This document shows, in pieces, positions 55,540 through 63,159 of a stretch of DNA of 64,000 bases (its first letter is position 1; the number at the start of each line of letters is the position of its first letter). A program made the position numbers and the translations under genes. Location: NCBI RefSeq assembly GCF_910592395.1, contig NC_088319.1:9612001-9676000 (forward strand), given 5' to 3'. Source of the DNA: Lineus longissimus (Eukaryota; Nemertea; Pilidiophora; Heteronemertea; Lineidae). The notes beneath the pieces are model-generated. The model was not told the origin of the DNA. It saw only the letters and a program-made list of their open reading frames with translations, and made no database searches.

Positions 55540-56064
55540 ATGGAGTCCCTTGTTAGAGAATGTACAAAGTGTTTTCAAGAGAAATTATTGAACGATTTTG
55601 AAAAGGATAAAAGATGTAAATATGTTAGAAGTTATAGATGTAGATCTTGTTCAAACAATTATAAAACAAACTATCATAATCAAAAAAGAGAAAATAATCC
55701 ATCATTCAAAAAATCACGTAATTTAACTTGGAGTTTGTCTGGTTGTATTAAACATAAACAAAAGAAATCTTATCTTGAAAAATATCTTGACTGTTCTCTA
55801 GATCTCTTTTACAGATGGTTTGAGTTTCAATTTGATGAAAATATGACATGGGAAAACTATGGTGATTATTGGCATATTGATCACATTTTACCTAAGTCAC
55901 ACTTTGATCATTTTAATGAAGAAGAACTTATGCTTTGTTGGAACTGGCGTAACTTGAGACCTGTTTCAAAAGAAGAAAACATGACAAAGGGAAAGAAAAT
56001 TGATTACGAACTATACTATCAAAATGTATCCTTAGCAGCAGAATTTTTAGAAGATGAAATTTAA
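55540..56064 (+). CDS. HNH endonuclease with N-terminal zinc-finger motif
   Basis: 174 residues. Residues 8-38 hold two Cys pairs (CTKCFQEK and CRSC), a probable zinc knuckle with Lys/Arg-rich surroundings. The C-terminal half has an HNH core: WHIDHILPKSHFD (about residues 110-122), then CWNWRNLRPVSKEENMTKGK, with the His-Asp-His, Asn and His/Asn positions seen in HNH nucleases of phages and large DNA viruses. Such enzymes nick or cut DNA with one metal ion. In this element it may act in replication or recombination, or be a homing-type passenger. HNH genes are not part of the standard Polinton set, so its presence between the small genes and the polymerase is notable. Confidence 0.8.
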   Translation: MESLVRECTKCFQEKLLNDFEKDKRCKYVRSYRCRSCSNNYKTNYHNQKRENNPSFKKSRNLTWSLSGCIKHKQKKSYLEKYLDCSLDLFYRWFEFQFDENMTWENYGDYWHIDHILPKSHFDHFNEEELMLCWNWRNLRPVSKEENMTKGKKIDYELYYQNVSLAAEFLEDEI

Positions 56065-56190
56065 AAAATTTTTCCTTAGAATAAATGAACCCTCATCCAT
56101 GATGATTTTCACAAATTCTCATGGGCGTTGTGACCCCTAAGTTCTAGATTTTCGCTCAAGTGAGGATTAACTAGAATTTTAAATTTCACT
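56065..56190. other. Intergenic segment after the HNH gene
   Basis: AT-rich. AAATAAATG-like word at 56082-56088 (AATAAATGA) is followed by a five-codon frame only. Confidence 0.5.
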
Positions 56191-56295
56191 TCAAAGAGAT
56201 CCATAATTCTTCACTTTATTTCTAAAGGCTAGTACTTTTAATTCATCGTTGATATAGTTTGTATTTATATTTCTTAACGGCGTGGTTGTCTTCAT
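56191..56295 (-). CDS. 34-codon inverted copy of the polymerase N-terminus
   Basis: Reading the minus strand from ATG at 56295, the peptide is MKTTTPLRN, then DELKVLAFRNKVKNYGSL and a TGA stop. It aligns with the N-terminus of the polymerase that starts at 56408 on the other strand (MESSTPLRN ... DELKILAYRNKVKNYGSL), with about 22 of 34 residues identical. Many codons differ only at silent positions (for example AAC GAA versus GAT GAA contexts), which suggests the peptide has been under selection or is an old duplication. It lacks the AAATAAATG start motif. It may be a real short gene, a relic, or a promoter-side duplication. Confidence 0.55.
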   Translation of the reverse strand: MKTTTPLRNINTNYINDELKVLAFRNKVKNYGSL

Positions 56296-56303
56296 TTGGA
56301 ATC

Positions 56304-56371
56304 TTATAATCAAGTTTTTGATTATAAAATGACTTATTGAAACCGAAACTAAAAAAAAAGGGGAATCCCCT
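56304..56371. promoter_or_regulatory. Two hairpins between divergent polymerase-type starts
   Basis: TTATAATCAA-GTTT-TTGATTATAA (56304-56327) is a perfect 10-bp stem. AGGGGAATCCCCT (56359-56371) is a 5-bp stem around AAT. They lie between the inverted 34-codon frame and the polymerase start and may be regulatory or replication sites. Confidence 0.45.
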
Positions 56372-56407
56372 AAACGGTTATTTAACTAAAAACTTTTTCA
56401 TAAATAA

Positions 56408-59400
56408 ATGGAGTCTTCCACGCCGTTAAGAAATATGAAATTAACTGAGGGATTGTCGACTGACGAACTTAAAATTCTCGCCTACAGAAATAAGGTGAAA
56501 AACTATGGATCTCTATCAAGAGAAAAGTTACTTGAAGGACTTCAACAAGTCCCAAATAGTTTCAACGACATCGAAGTGAAAATTGACAAGCCAGTTTCTG
56601 ACTTGTCACAACTTGAAAAAAGAGTTCTAGCTCAACGACTAGGTATAAATCCTAGAAAATTCAAAAAAGGACAGCTAGAAAATATCATTGAAGAAAAAAT
56701 TTCACAGGAAAATTTGGTTGACATTAAACCTAAACCTGTAAAGCCAAACATTTCTATTAGAAAACCTCTTTTAGAAAAAGTCAAGGCTCTTGGCCATAAA
56801 AATTTTCAGAATCTCAATATTGAGAAATTGAAAGAACTCTTGACCAAAGAACCAGTGAAAAGACTATTGAAATCAGATCTTTTCAAACAAGCGAAGGAAC
56901 TTGACATCAATGTTAAAAGTTCCATGACAAAAAAATTCATCCAGGAGTTGATTGAAAAACATACAGAGTTAAAAACATTCAAAACATTCGACTCCGCTTT
57001 AAGAGGATATGTTAATCATTTCCAAATGGAAGGTTTGCCTAATATTGACATTGAAAAATATCTCAATAAAATTAAGTCAGTTTTACAAGATAAAATTAAT
57101 GAGGAAAATAAAGAAGGATTAAAATTTATTATTATCCTGACCATTTTAATGAAAAGGAAGAATGACGTTAAAGAGTTTCAACTTCGTTCTAGACACATCA
57201 TTTATGTGGATCAAGAACTTAATTATGACACTCTCATCGAAGACTTCCTTAATGAACTGGAAAATTTAGTTCAGGAAGGTTCTGGTTGGAAATTTTTAGA
57301 AGTCATCAAGATTGAGTTACACACTGTAAAATATACGCCACTTTCAGGATCAAGCTATATTCCTTTACCAGATAAGATTCAAAATAAAAAAGCAGTGATT
57401 AATGTACAAAATTCTGATCAGCTTTGCTTCAGATACTCAGTTGAATCTTATCTTTTAAACTTAGAGAAAAACACAGAGCGAGTTTCAAATTACAACAAAC
57501 CTGAATTTGATTACATGTTCAAAGATTTAGAATATCCAGTCAAAATCAAGGATATTAATATTTTTGAAAAGAATAATCCTGACCTAGCAGTCAATGTATT
57601 TACATTTATTCCTACACAGAAAGTGTTCTTTGGAAATGAAACTACAGTTTACCCAATTTCCCCAGTTAGAATATCTGAGAGAATTCTAGCAGAAGACAAG
57701 TATATTAATCTTCTACACTACAAAGATGAGAACGATTTTTCAGAAGGTGAAGTTGAAAATGTCAAAGATAATGCAAATTATCACTATGCTTGGATCAAGA
57801 ACTTTTCTAGGCTGGTTTCTAAAGATCATTCTAAACATAAAGGAGCAGTAAAAGTATGCTTCAGATGTATGAAAATTACTTCAGCACCAACGAAAGAGGA
57901 ATGTGAAAGAAGATACAATCAACATTTTGAGAACTGTAAGCAGTTTGAATGTGTCAGAGTTAGCATGCCTAAGGATCATGAAAAAATCCTACAATTTAAA
58001 CATAAAAAAATGGAACAAAAACATCCTGTCTTTATCGTCGCTGACTTTGAATCATCTTTGAAAACTATCGACAAACAATTAGGTGAAAAAACTGTTCAAA
58101 TTCAAGAACATATTCCTAACTCATTCAGCTTCTATGTTTGTTTTGACAAGGATCAAATCAAGACTAAAAATCTCTTAGTAGAATATAGTGTCAACGATCC
58201 TAATGAAGATATCGGAGAAAGATTCTGTGAAGAGATTGAAAAAACTGTCTATAACATTCATGACAAGCATTTCACCAAACCTAAAGCTATGTTAGCCTTA
58301 ACACAAGTACAACAGGTTAAGCACAAGACAGCTGAAAAATGTTATCTCTGTGACAAGGAATTTACAGAAAAAAATTATAAAGTTCGTGATCACAACCATT
58401 TTAATGGAAAATACAGAGGAGCAGCCTGTAATAATTGTAACCTTCAATTACAAGCTCCAAACTTCATACCTGTGTATTTTCATAATCTTTCAGGCTATGA
58501 TGCTCATCTGTTTGTGAAAAATTTAAAAGGTAGACTGAATGTCATCGCGAAAAATAGTGAAAACTATATTTCATTCAGCAAGAGGTTACATTTTGAAGAC
58601 TACAAGTCATTTTCAATCAGATTTCTTGACTCATATAGACTCATGCAGTCATCTCTAGCAAATCTTGCAAATAATTTACCTAACACAGAGAAAAAGAATC
58701 TGTCAAACTTTTACAAAGGTGAACAATTTGATCTTCTAACTAGAAAAGGAATATATCCTTATGAATGGGTTGACTCACACGAAAAATTTGAACAGACTGA
58801 ATTACCTCCCATTGAAGCATTTGACTCAAAATTTAATGCTACAAAAATTTCAGTTGAAGACTATTCCCATGCAAAGAATGTATGGGAAAAATTTGGATGC
58901 AAAACATTCAGAGATTACCATGAAATTTATTTGAGAACTGATGTTCTACTTTTAGCAGACATTCTGGAAAATTTCAGACAGACATGCATGGACATTTATA
59001 ATTTAGATCCAGTGTGGGCTTATTCGGCCTCAGGATTGTCTTGGCAAGCCATGTTGAAAAAGACTGACGTTAAAATTGAACTCCTTACAGATGTGGACCA
59101 TTACAACTTCTTTGAATGTGGCATTAGAGGAGGAATCTGTCAAGCAAGTCACAGATATGCAAAAGCAAATAATCCCTATTTGAAAGATTTTGACAAGGGT
59201 CAACCTACAAGTTATATTTCTTATCTTGATGCGAATAATTTGTATGGATTATCAATGAGTGAAAAATTACCTCATTCTAATTTTAAATGGATGACTCAAT
59301 CAGAATTAAAAAATTGGCAAAGCATTCCATGCACACTTGAAGTTGACTTAGAATATCCTCAAGAATTACATGACCTACATAATGCCTATCCATTAGCACC

Positions 59401-60385
59401 TGAACATTTGAATAACAAGCTTATTCCTAATCTTAGGGACAAGAAAAATTATATTGTGCATCACAAGGCCTTGAAGTTCTATTTGAGTCAAGGTTTAAAA
59501 TTGACTAAGATTCATAGAGGAATTTCCTATACAGAATCATACTTTTTGAAAGAGTACATTGACTTAAACACAAGTCAACGAGCCAAGGCGAAAAATGACT
59601 TTGAAAAGGACTTCTTCAAATTGATGAACAATTCATGCTTTGGAAAGACAATGGAATCAGTCAGAGATAGGAAAAATATAAAATTGGCTACAAATGTCAA
59701 TCAGCTTCGAAAATTAGTCAATTCGAACAACTATAGAAGTCACAAAATTTTTGGCGAAGATCTAGTCATGGTTGAGAGTCAAAAAGCAGAAGTTTGTCTC
59801 AATAAACCAATATTTATGGGTCAAGCGATTCTAGATCTTTCAAAAATACACATGTATGATTTCCATTATAATCATATGATGAAAAAGTATGGTGACAAAG
59901 CACAACTGTTGTACACTGATACTGACTCATTAGTCTATCATATAGAAACACCTGATATTTATAAAGACATGAAACAAGATGCTGAATTATTTGACTTTTC
60001 AAATTTTCCAAAAGATCATGCATTGATTGATGAAACGAACAAGAAAGTAATTGGAAAGTTTAAAGACGAAGAAGCTGGTCATGTCATCACTGAATTTATA
60101 GCTTTACGTTCAAAATTATATGCCTATACAACTGATAAAGATGATGAAGTTAAAAAATGCAAAGGTGTCAAGAAGCAAGTTGTAAAAAATGAAATCACTA
60201 TTGAAGATTACAAGTCTGTGCTCTTGGAAAAAATTCCAATCGAAAAAAGGATGAATGTGTTTAGGTCAAGAAATCATCAACTTTACACTGAACAAGTGTC
60301 CAAAGTAGCGTTGAATGCGAATGATGATAAACGTACAATATTGGAAGATGGAATCTCAACTAAAGCTCTTGGATTTAAAAAATAA
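56408..60385 (+). CDS. Protein-primed DNA polymerase B (Polinton type)
   Basis: 1325 residues, intact. Residues 10-190 contain about four short helix-turn-helix-like repeats resembling SAP/Rho-N modules (DELKILAYRNKVKNYGSLSR is the first). Then come a Cys cluster near 484 (CFRCMK...HFENC), 3'-5' exonuclease motifs ExoI VADFESS (about 543), ExoII HNLSGYDAHLF (about 692) and ExoIII RTDVLLLAD (about 842), and an inserted zinc motif at about 644 (CYLC ... VRDHNHF ... CNNCN). Polymerase motifs A YLDANNLYG (939), B MNNSCFGKT (1073) and C LLYTDTDS (1169) follow. It would replicate the element's linear DNA from a terminal protein. The start is set by ATAAATAAATGG. A perfect hairpin follows the stop. 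All catalytic residues are present. Confidence 0.96.
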   Translation: MESSTPLRNMKLTEGLSTDELKILAYRNKVKNYGSLSREKLLEGLQQVPNSFNDIEVKIDKPVSDLSQLEKRVLAQRLGINPRKFKKGQLENIIEEKISQENLVDIKPKPVKPNISIRKPLLEKVKALGHKNFQNLNIEKLKELLTKEPVKRLLKSDLFKQAKELDINVKSSMTKKFIQELIEKHTELKTFKTFDSALRGYVNHFQMEGLPNIDIEKYLNKIKSVLQDKINEENKEGLKFIIILTILMKRKNDVKEFQLRSRHIIYVDQELNYDTLIEDFLNELENLVQEGSGWKFLEVIKIELHTVKYTPLSGSSYIPLPDKIQNKKAVINVQNSDQLCFRYSVESYLLNLEKNTERVSNYNKPEFDYMFKDLEYPVKIKDINIFEKNNPDLAVNVFTFIPTQKVFFGNETTVYPISPVRISERILAEDKYINLLHYKDENDFSEGEVENVKDNANYHYAWIKNFSRLVSKDHSKHKGAVKVCFRCMKITSAPTKEECERRYNQHFENCKQFECVRVSMPKDHEKILQFKHKKMEQKHPVFIVADFESSLKTIDKQLGEKTVQIQEHIPNSFSFYVCFDKDQIKTKNLLVEYSVNDPNEDIGERFCEEIEKTVYNIHDKHFTKPKAMLALTQVQQVKHKTAEKCYLCDKEFTEKNYKVRDHNHFNGKYRGAACNNCNLQLQAPNFIPVYFHNLSGYDAHLFVKNLKGRLNVIAKNSENYISFSKRLHFEDYKSFSIRFLDSYRLMQSSLANLANNLPNTEKKNLSNFYKGEQFDLLTRKGIYPYEWVDSHEKFEQTELPPIEAFDSKFNATKISVEDYSHAKNVWEKFGCKTFRDYHEIYLRTDVLLLADILENFRQTCMDIYNLDPVWAYSASGLSWQAMLKKTDVKIELLTDVDHYNFFECGIRGGICQASHRYAKANNPYLKDFDKGQPTSYISYLDANNLYGLSMSEKLPHSNFKWMTQSELKNWQSIPCTLEVDLEYPQELHDLHNAYPLAPEHLNNKLIPNLRDKKNYIVHHKALKFYLSQGLKLTKIHRGISYTESYFLKEYIDLNTSQRAKAKNDFEKDFFKLMNNSCFGKTMESVRDRKNIKLATNVNQLRKLVNSNNYRSHKIFGEDLVMVESQKAEVCLNKPIFMGQAILDLSKIHMYDFHYNHMMKKYGDKAQLLYTDTDSLVYHIETPDIYKDMKQDAELFDFSNFPKDHALIDETNKKVIGKFKDEEAGHVITEFIALRSKLYAYTTDKDDEVKKCKGVKKQVVKNEITIEDYKSVLLEKIPIEKRMNVFRSRNHQLYTEQVSKVALNANDDKRTILEDGISTKALGFKK

Positions 60386-60387
60386 AA

Positions 60388-60412
60388 CAGGGCTACCAAA
60401 TTGGTAGCCCTG
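60388..60412. terminator. Perfect 12-bp hairpin after the polymerase gene
   Basis: CAGGGCTACCAA (60388-60399) and TTGGTAGCCCTG (60401-60412) are exact complements around one A, three bases after the stop codon, followed by an A-rich stretch. It is far more GC-rich than its surroundings, so the pairing is unlikely to be chance. It may end or process transcripts, as hairpins do at gene ends in some giant viruses (inference). Confidence 0.65.
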
Positions 60413-60453
60413 ATTAAAAAAAATAAAAAATAAAGAAATAAAAATAAAAATAA

Positions 60454-61716
60454 ATGGACTTTCCAAACTATTTAAAATATAATGCTAATGTAAACTATCC
60501 TGTATCTTACAAGAATAATTCTTTAACCAAGAATCCTTTCATTCATCAAAAAATTCATGTAACACCAAATGAAAGTTTTTATTTCAATACAATTGATATT
60601 TTCCCAAATAAAGTGAATCCACGAAAATTTACCACTTATGCTCAAGTACAAGATTATTTAAAAAATTCAACCATGGATAACTGGAAAAACCAATTTAAAT
60701 TTGCACTATACTGTGCTTCATCAGGTTCAGGTGTAAGCTGGCATAATCATATTAATCATGCTGACCCTTTAGTACAAAGTATTTTTAGATTCCATGTCTA
60801 TTTTACCATCAGAAAGATATTACACCAGCTAAAAATTCCTTTGCCAGGAAATCCTGACTTTAATCCATCAAAAAATCCTTACAATAAACAAGCCTATGAA
60901 AATTTGAAGCTTGAATTTGGTTCTGTTGACTTCAACTATTTTCACAAAGGGAAAATACAAGCATTAGACATTGTCATGGACAATGGCAACTATTATTTGA
61001 ATGATCCTAGTAAGTTTCCATTTAATGCAGATAAAAAAGGATATGTGTATGCAGACCATCATAGACTTTATATTGATAATTTATCGTTCATTTACTCAGA
61101 CGATTGGACAAATTTTATCACCTTAGACAGTCAAGGATTGACTAAAGCGGGCATGAGTAGAATCAATGAATCCATTCGAACTTATGTTTATTGTATTCTA
61201 GGTTCACAAACCATGATTCGACAGGATATTCTTGATTCATTGGACACACAGAAACAATTCAACATTCTAGTGGAAGATGCTATTCAAGGTCAAACATTAG
61301 TCGATTCCATCAAAACATTTCAGTCGGCGAGCGTACTCATTCACTCAAAACAAGCGCTTGCATACGCTTTAGAAAAAGCAGGTTCACGATTAGATTTTGC
61401 CGTTGGATTAGGATTACAACTTGTTCCTAGTCATATGCGATTACATATTGGTATAATTGAAGGATATAATAACTCTCTGTTAACCGCTACAGAAAATACA
61501 ACTTTTGGCATCAATTCACATATCAATGTCAGAAAAAAAAGGACTGCATCACCTTTAGAACCTACTTCTACGAGCGTAGCGAGTATTTTAGAGAAACCTG
61601 AAATAGCGAGTAAACTCTTAGACAAGCAACGTGAGCGTCAGCGAGAGTCAGAATCACATTTACCTTTTACAATGGGGTTAATTGTTATAGGTCTTTTAGT
61701 TCAAAATATTCTTTAA
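60454..61716 (+). CDS. Polinton protein of unknown function with C-terminal membrane anchor
   Basis: 420 residues; I do not recognise it. It starts MDFPNYLKYNANVNYPVSYK after AAAATAAAAATAAATGG. The first 340 residues look like a folded, mostly soluble domain (FALYCASSGSGVSWHNH, FRFHVYFTIRKIL, GSQTMIRQDILDSL). Residues 365-405 are charged and low in complexity (KPEIASKLLDKQRERQRESE). The end is a hydrophobic segment, FTMGLIVIGLLVQNIL, that could span a membrane. It lies between polymerase and integrase on the same strand. A structural or virion-assembly role is possible because Polintons carry several such proteins, but nothing here proves it. Confidence 0.85.
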   Translation: MDFPNYLKYNANVNYPVSYKNNSLTKNPFIHQKIHVTPNESFYFNTIDIFPNKVNPRKFTTYAQVQDYLKNSTMDNWKNQFKFALYCASSGSGVSWHNHINHADPLVQSIFRFHVYFTIRKILHQLKIPLPGNPDFNPSKNPYNKQAYENLKLEFGSVDFNYFHKGKIQALDIVMDNGNYYLNDPSKFPFNADKKGYVYADHHRLYIDNLSFIYSDDWTNFITLDSQGLTKAGMSRINESIRTYVYCILGSQTMIRQDILDSLDTQKQFNILVEDAIQGQTLVDSIKTFQSASVLIHSKQALAYALEKAGSRLDFAVGLGLQLVPSHMRLHIGIIEGYNNSLLTATENTTFGINSHINVRKKRTASPLEPTSTSVASILEKPEIASKLLDKQRERQRESESHLPFTMGLIVIGLLVQNIL

Positions 61717-61723
61717 AATAAAT

Positions 61724-62767
61724 ATGAGTGCGCCCACGAGCGAAGCGAGTGTGCAAGAAGCATATGCAAGGTACAAATATCCTTCTGCTTTAAAATTTTA
61801 TAAAATCATGAAAAAGAAGGATCCTAGTATAAAATTTGATGACATTGATCAATTTGTAAAATCTCAGAAAAGCTATCAGCTTCACAAAAAGCAGTCCAAT
61901 AAAATCCAAGGTCACATTATAGCTTATCGTGAAAATGCTCTTTGGTTCATGGATTTGTTGGACATGAGTAATTACTCAAGGCAAAATAAAGGTTACAAAT
62001 GGATTTTACTTGCTATTGATACATTTACAAGAAAAGCTTATGCTGAAGCATTAAAAAATAAAACTAAGTTTGAAGTGAAAAATGGCTTTGAAAAAATTTA
62101 TAATGATACTGGAAGCATTACACTTATTATTACAGATTCAGGCAATGAATTTTTAAACAAACCACTACAAGATTTATTCAAAGAATTAAACATTAGACAA
62201 GGAACAGTGGATATTGGTGATCATCATGCATTAGGCTTAATTGATAGACTATCTAGAACTATTAAAGAAATGGTCTTCAAAGATTTCACAGAGAAAAATA
62301 CAGTCAAATGGGTTGATCATTTGCAAGATTACATTAGTGCATACAATGAAAGACCTCATTCTGGCATTTTAGACTATAGTCCAAATGAAGCTAACCTTCA
62401 TGCTACTGAATTAGTTGAATTAAATGTAGAAAAATCTATGCCTGTTGTACACAAGTTTAACATTGGAGAATTAGTTAGAAAAAAATTGAAGAGACCTATA
62501 TTTACAAAAGGTTACAAACAGATTTGGAGCAATAGAACTTACACTATCAAAAATATTGAAGGTGTTCATGCTATCTTAAATAATGATGAAAGAGTTAGAC
62601 TTGATGCTTTGCAGCAAGTGACACAAGTGCTAGCTACAATTGATGAAGAAGCTGATTCTTCAGAGGTTGATCGCGTTGAAAAAGAAGCTAAAATTGAGTC
62701 AACAATTAAACACAAAGAAGGCTTAGATCCTGAAAAAAGTGTTGAATCACGGTTGAGAAAGAAGTAA
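61724..62767 (+). CDS. Retroviral-type integrase (rve) with DD35D catalytic set
   Basis: 347 residues. The core shows FMDLLDM (Asp about 77), LIITDSGNEF (Asp about 138) and, exactly 36 positions later, GLIDRLSRTIKE, where the third acidic residue is Asp 174 instead of the usual Glu. The C-terminal part (HKFNIGELVRKK ... RTYTIKNIEGVHAIL) resembles the small beta-barrel of Polinton integrases. The enzyme would join the element's ends to host DNA and make a 6-bp target duplication. The gap from the previous stop is only seven bases and the start has the form TAAAATAAATATG. Charged Lys/Glu tail. The frame is intact. Confidence 0.93.
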   Translation: MSAPTSEASVQEAYARYKYPSALKFYKIMKKKDPSIKFDDIDQFVKSQKSYQLHKKQSNKIQGHIIAYRENALWFMDLLDMSNYSRQNKGYKWILLAIDTFTRKAYAEALKNKTKFEVKNGFEKIYNDTGSITLIITDSGNEFLNKPLQDLFKELNIRQGTVDIGDHHALGLIDRLSRTIKEMVFKDFTEKNTVKWVDHLQDYISAYNERPHSGILDYSPNEANLHATELVELNVEKSMPVVHKFNIGELVRKKLKRPIFTKGYKQIWSNRTYTIKNIEGVHAILNNDERVRLDALQQVTQVLATIDEEADSSEVDRVEKEAKIESTIKHKEGLDPEKSVESRLRKK

Positions 62768-62801
62768 GATATTTATAATGTAAAATCATATTATAAACAT
62801 G
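62768..62801. terminator. Convergent gene end with AT hairpin
   Basis: TTATAAT and ATTATAA (about 62774-62798) can pair between the integrase stop and the stop of the opposing small gene; a shared 3'-end signal is possible. The pairing is AT-only and short. Confidence 0.35.
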
Positions 62802-63086
62802 TTACTCAATTTGCAATGAAGGAAGTTCTTTCATTTCTTTTGGTACATTTTTCCATCTTCTACGGGTGAACATATAGTCTAAATAAGTTCCAACGATAGT
62901 CCACCATCTTTCTAATTTGGTGAAACTGTCATTCACTGATATCTCAAGTTGATCCACTTTAGTATTGACTTTAGTCGCTGTTATAACGTCAGGATTTAAC
63001 TGACTGTTTTTTATTTTTTGAATGTCCTCTTTTAGTTCCTCAATAGCTGCTGGGTAAAAGTATTTAATCCCACACATGTTAGGCAT
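62802..63086 (-). CDS. Small minus-strand Polinton protein, coiled-coil-like
   Basis: 94 residues, MPNMCGIKYFYPAAIEELKE at the start, then a predicted helical stretch (IEELKEDIQKIKNSQ, KVDQLEISVNDSFTKLE) and a more hydrophobic part RWWTIVGTYLDYMF. It is supported as a real gene because its ATG is preceded on its own strand by TTTAAATAAATG, the same start context as the other genes of this element, and because it fills the gap between integrase and capsid genes without overlap. It is the only gene on this strand in the visible part, apart from the 34-codon frame. The function is unknown. Confidence 0.7.
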   Translation of the reverse strand: MPNMCGIKYFYPAAIEELKEDIQKIKNSQLNPDVITATKVNTKVDQLEISVNDSFTKLERWWTIVGTYLDYMFTRRRWKNVPKEMKELPSLQIE

Positions 63087-63159
63087 TTATTTAAACATTT
63101 TATTTCAATATGCCATTTTTGGCACATTGATTTTTTTTAAAAAATTTTACTATAAATAA
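63087..63159. promoter_or_regulatory. Divergent promoter region with hairpin
   Basis: 73 bases between two start codons in opposite directions. Both ends carry AAATAAATG. In the middle TGCCATTTTTGGCA can form a 5-bp stem. Likely the shared promoter region of the small gene and the capsid gene. Confidence 0.6.

Noticed and set aside
59814-60023. Minus-strand frame inside the polymerase gene
   Set aside because: Shadow of the polymerase coding strand.
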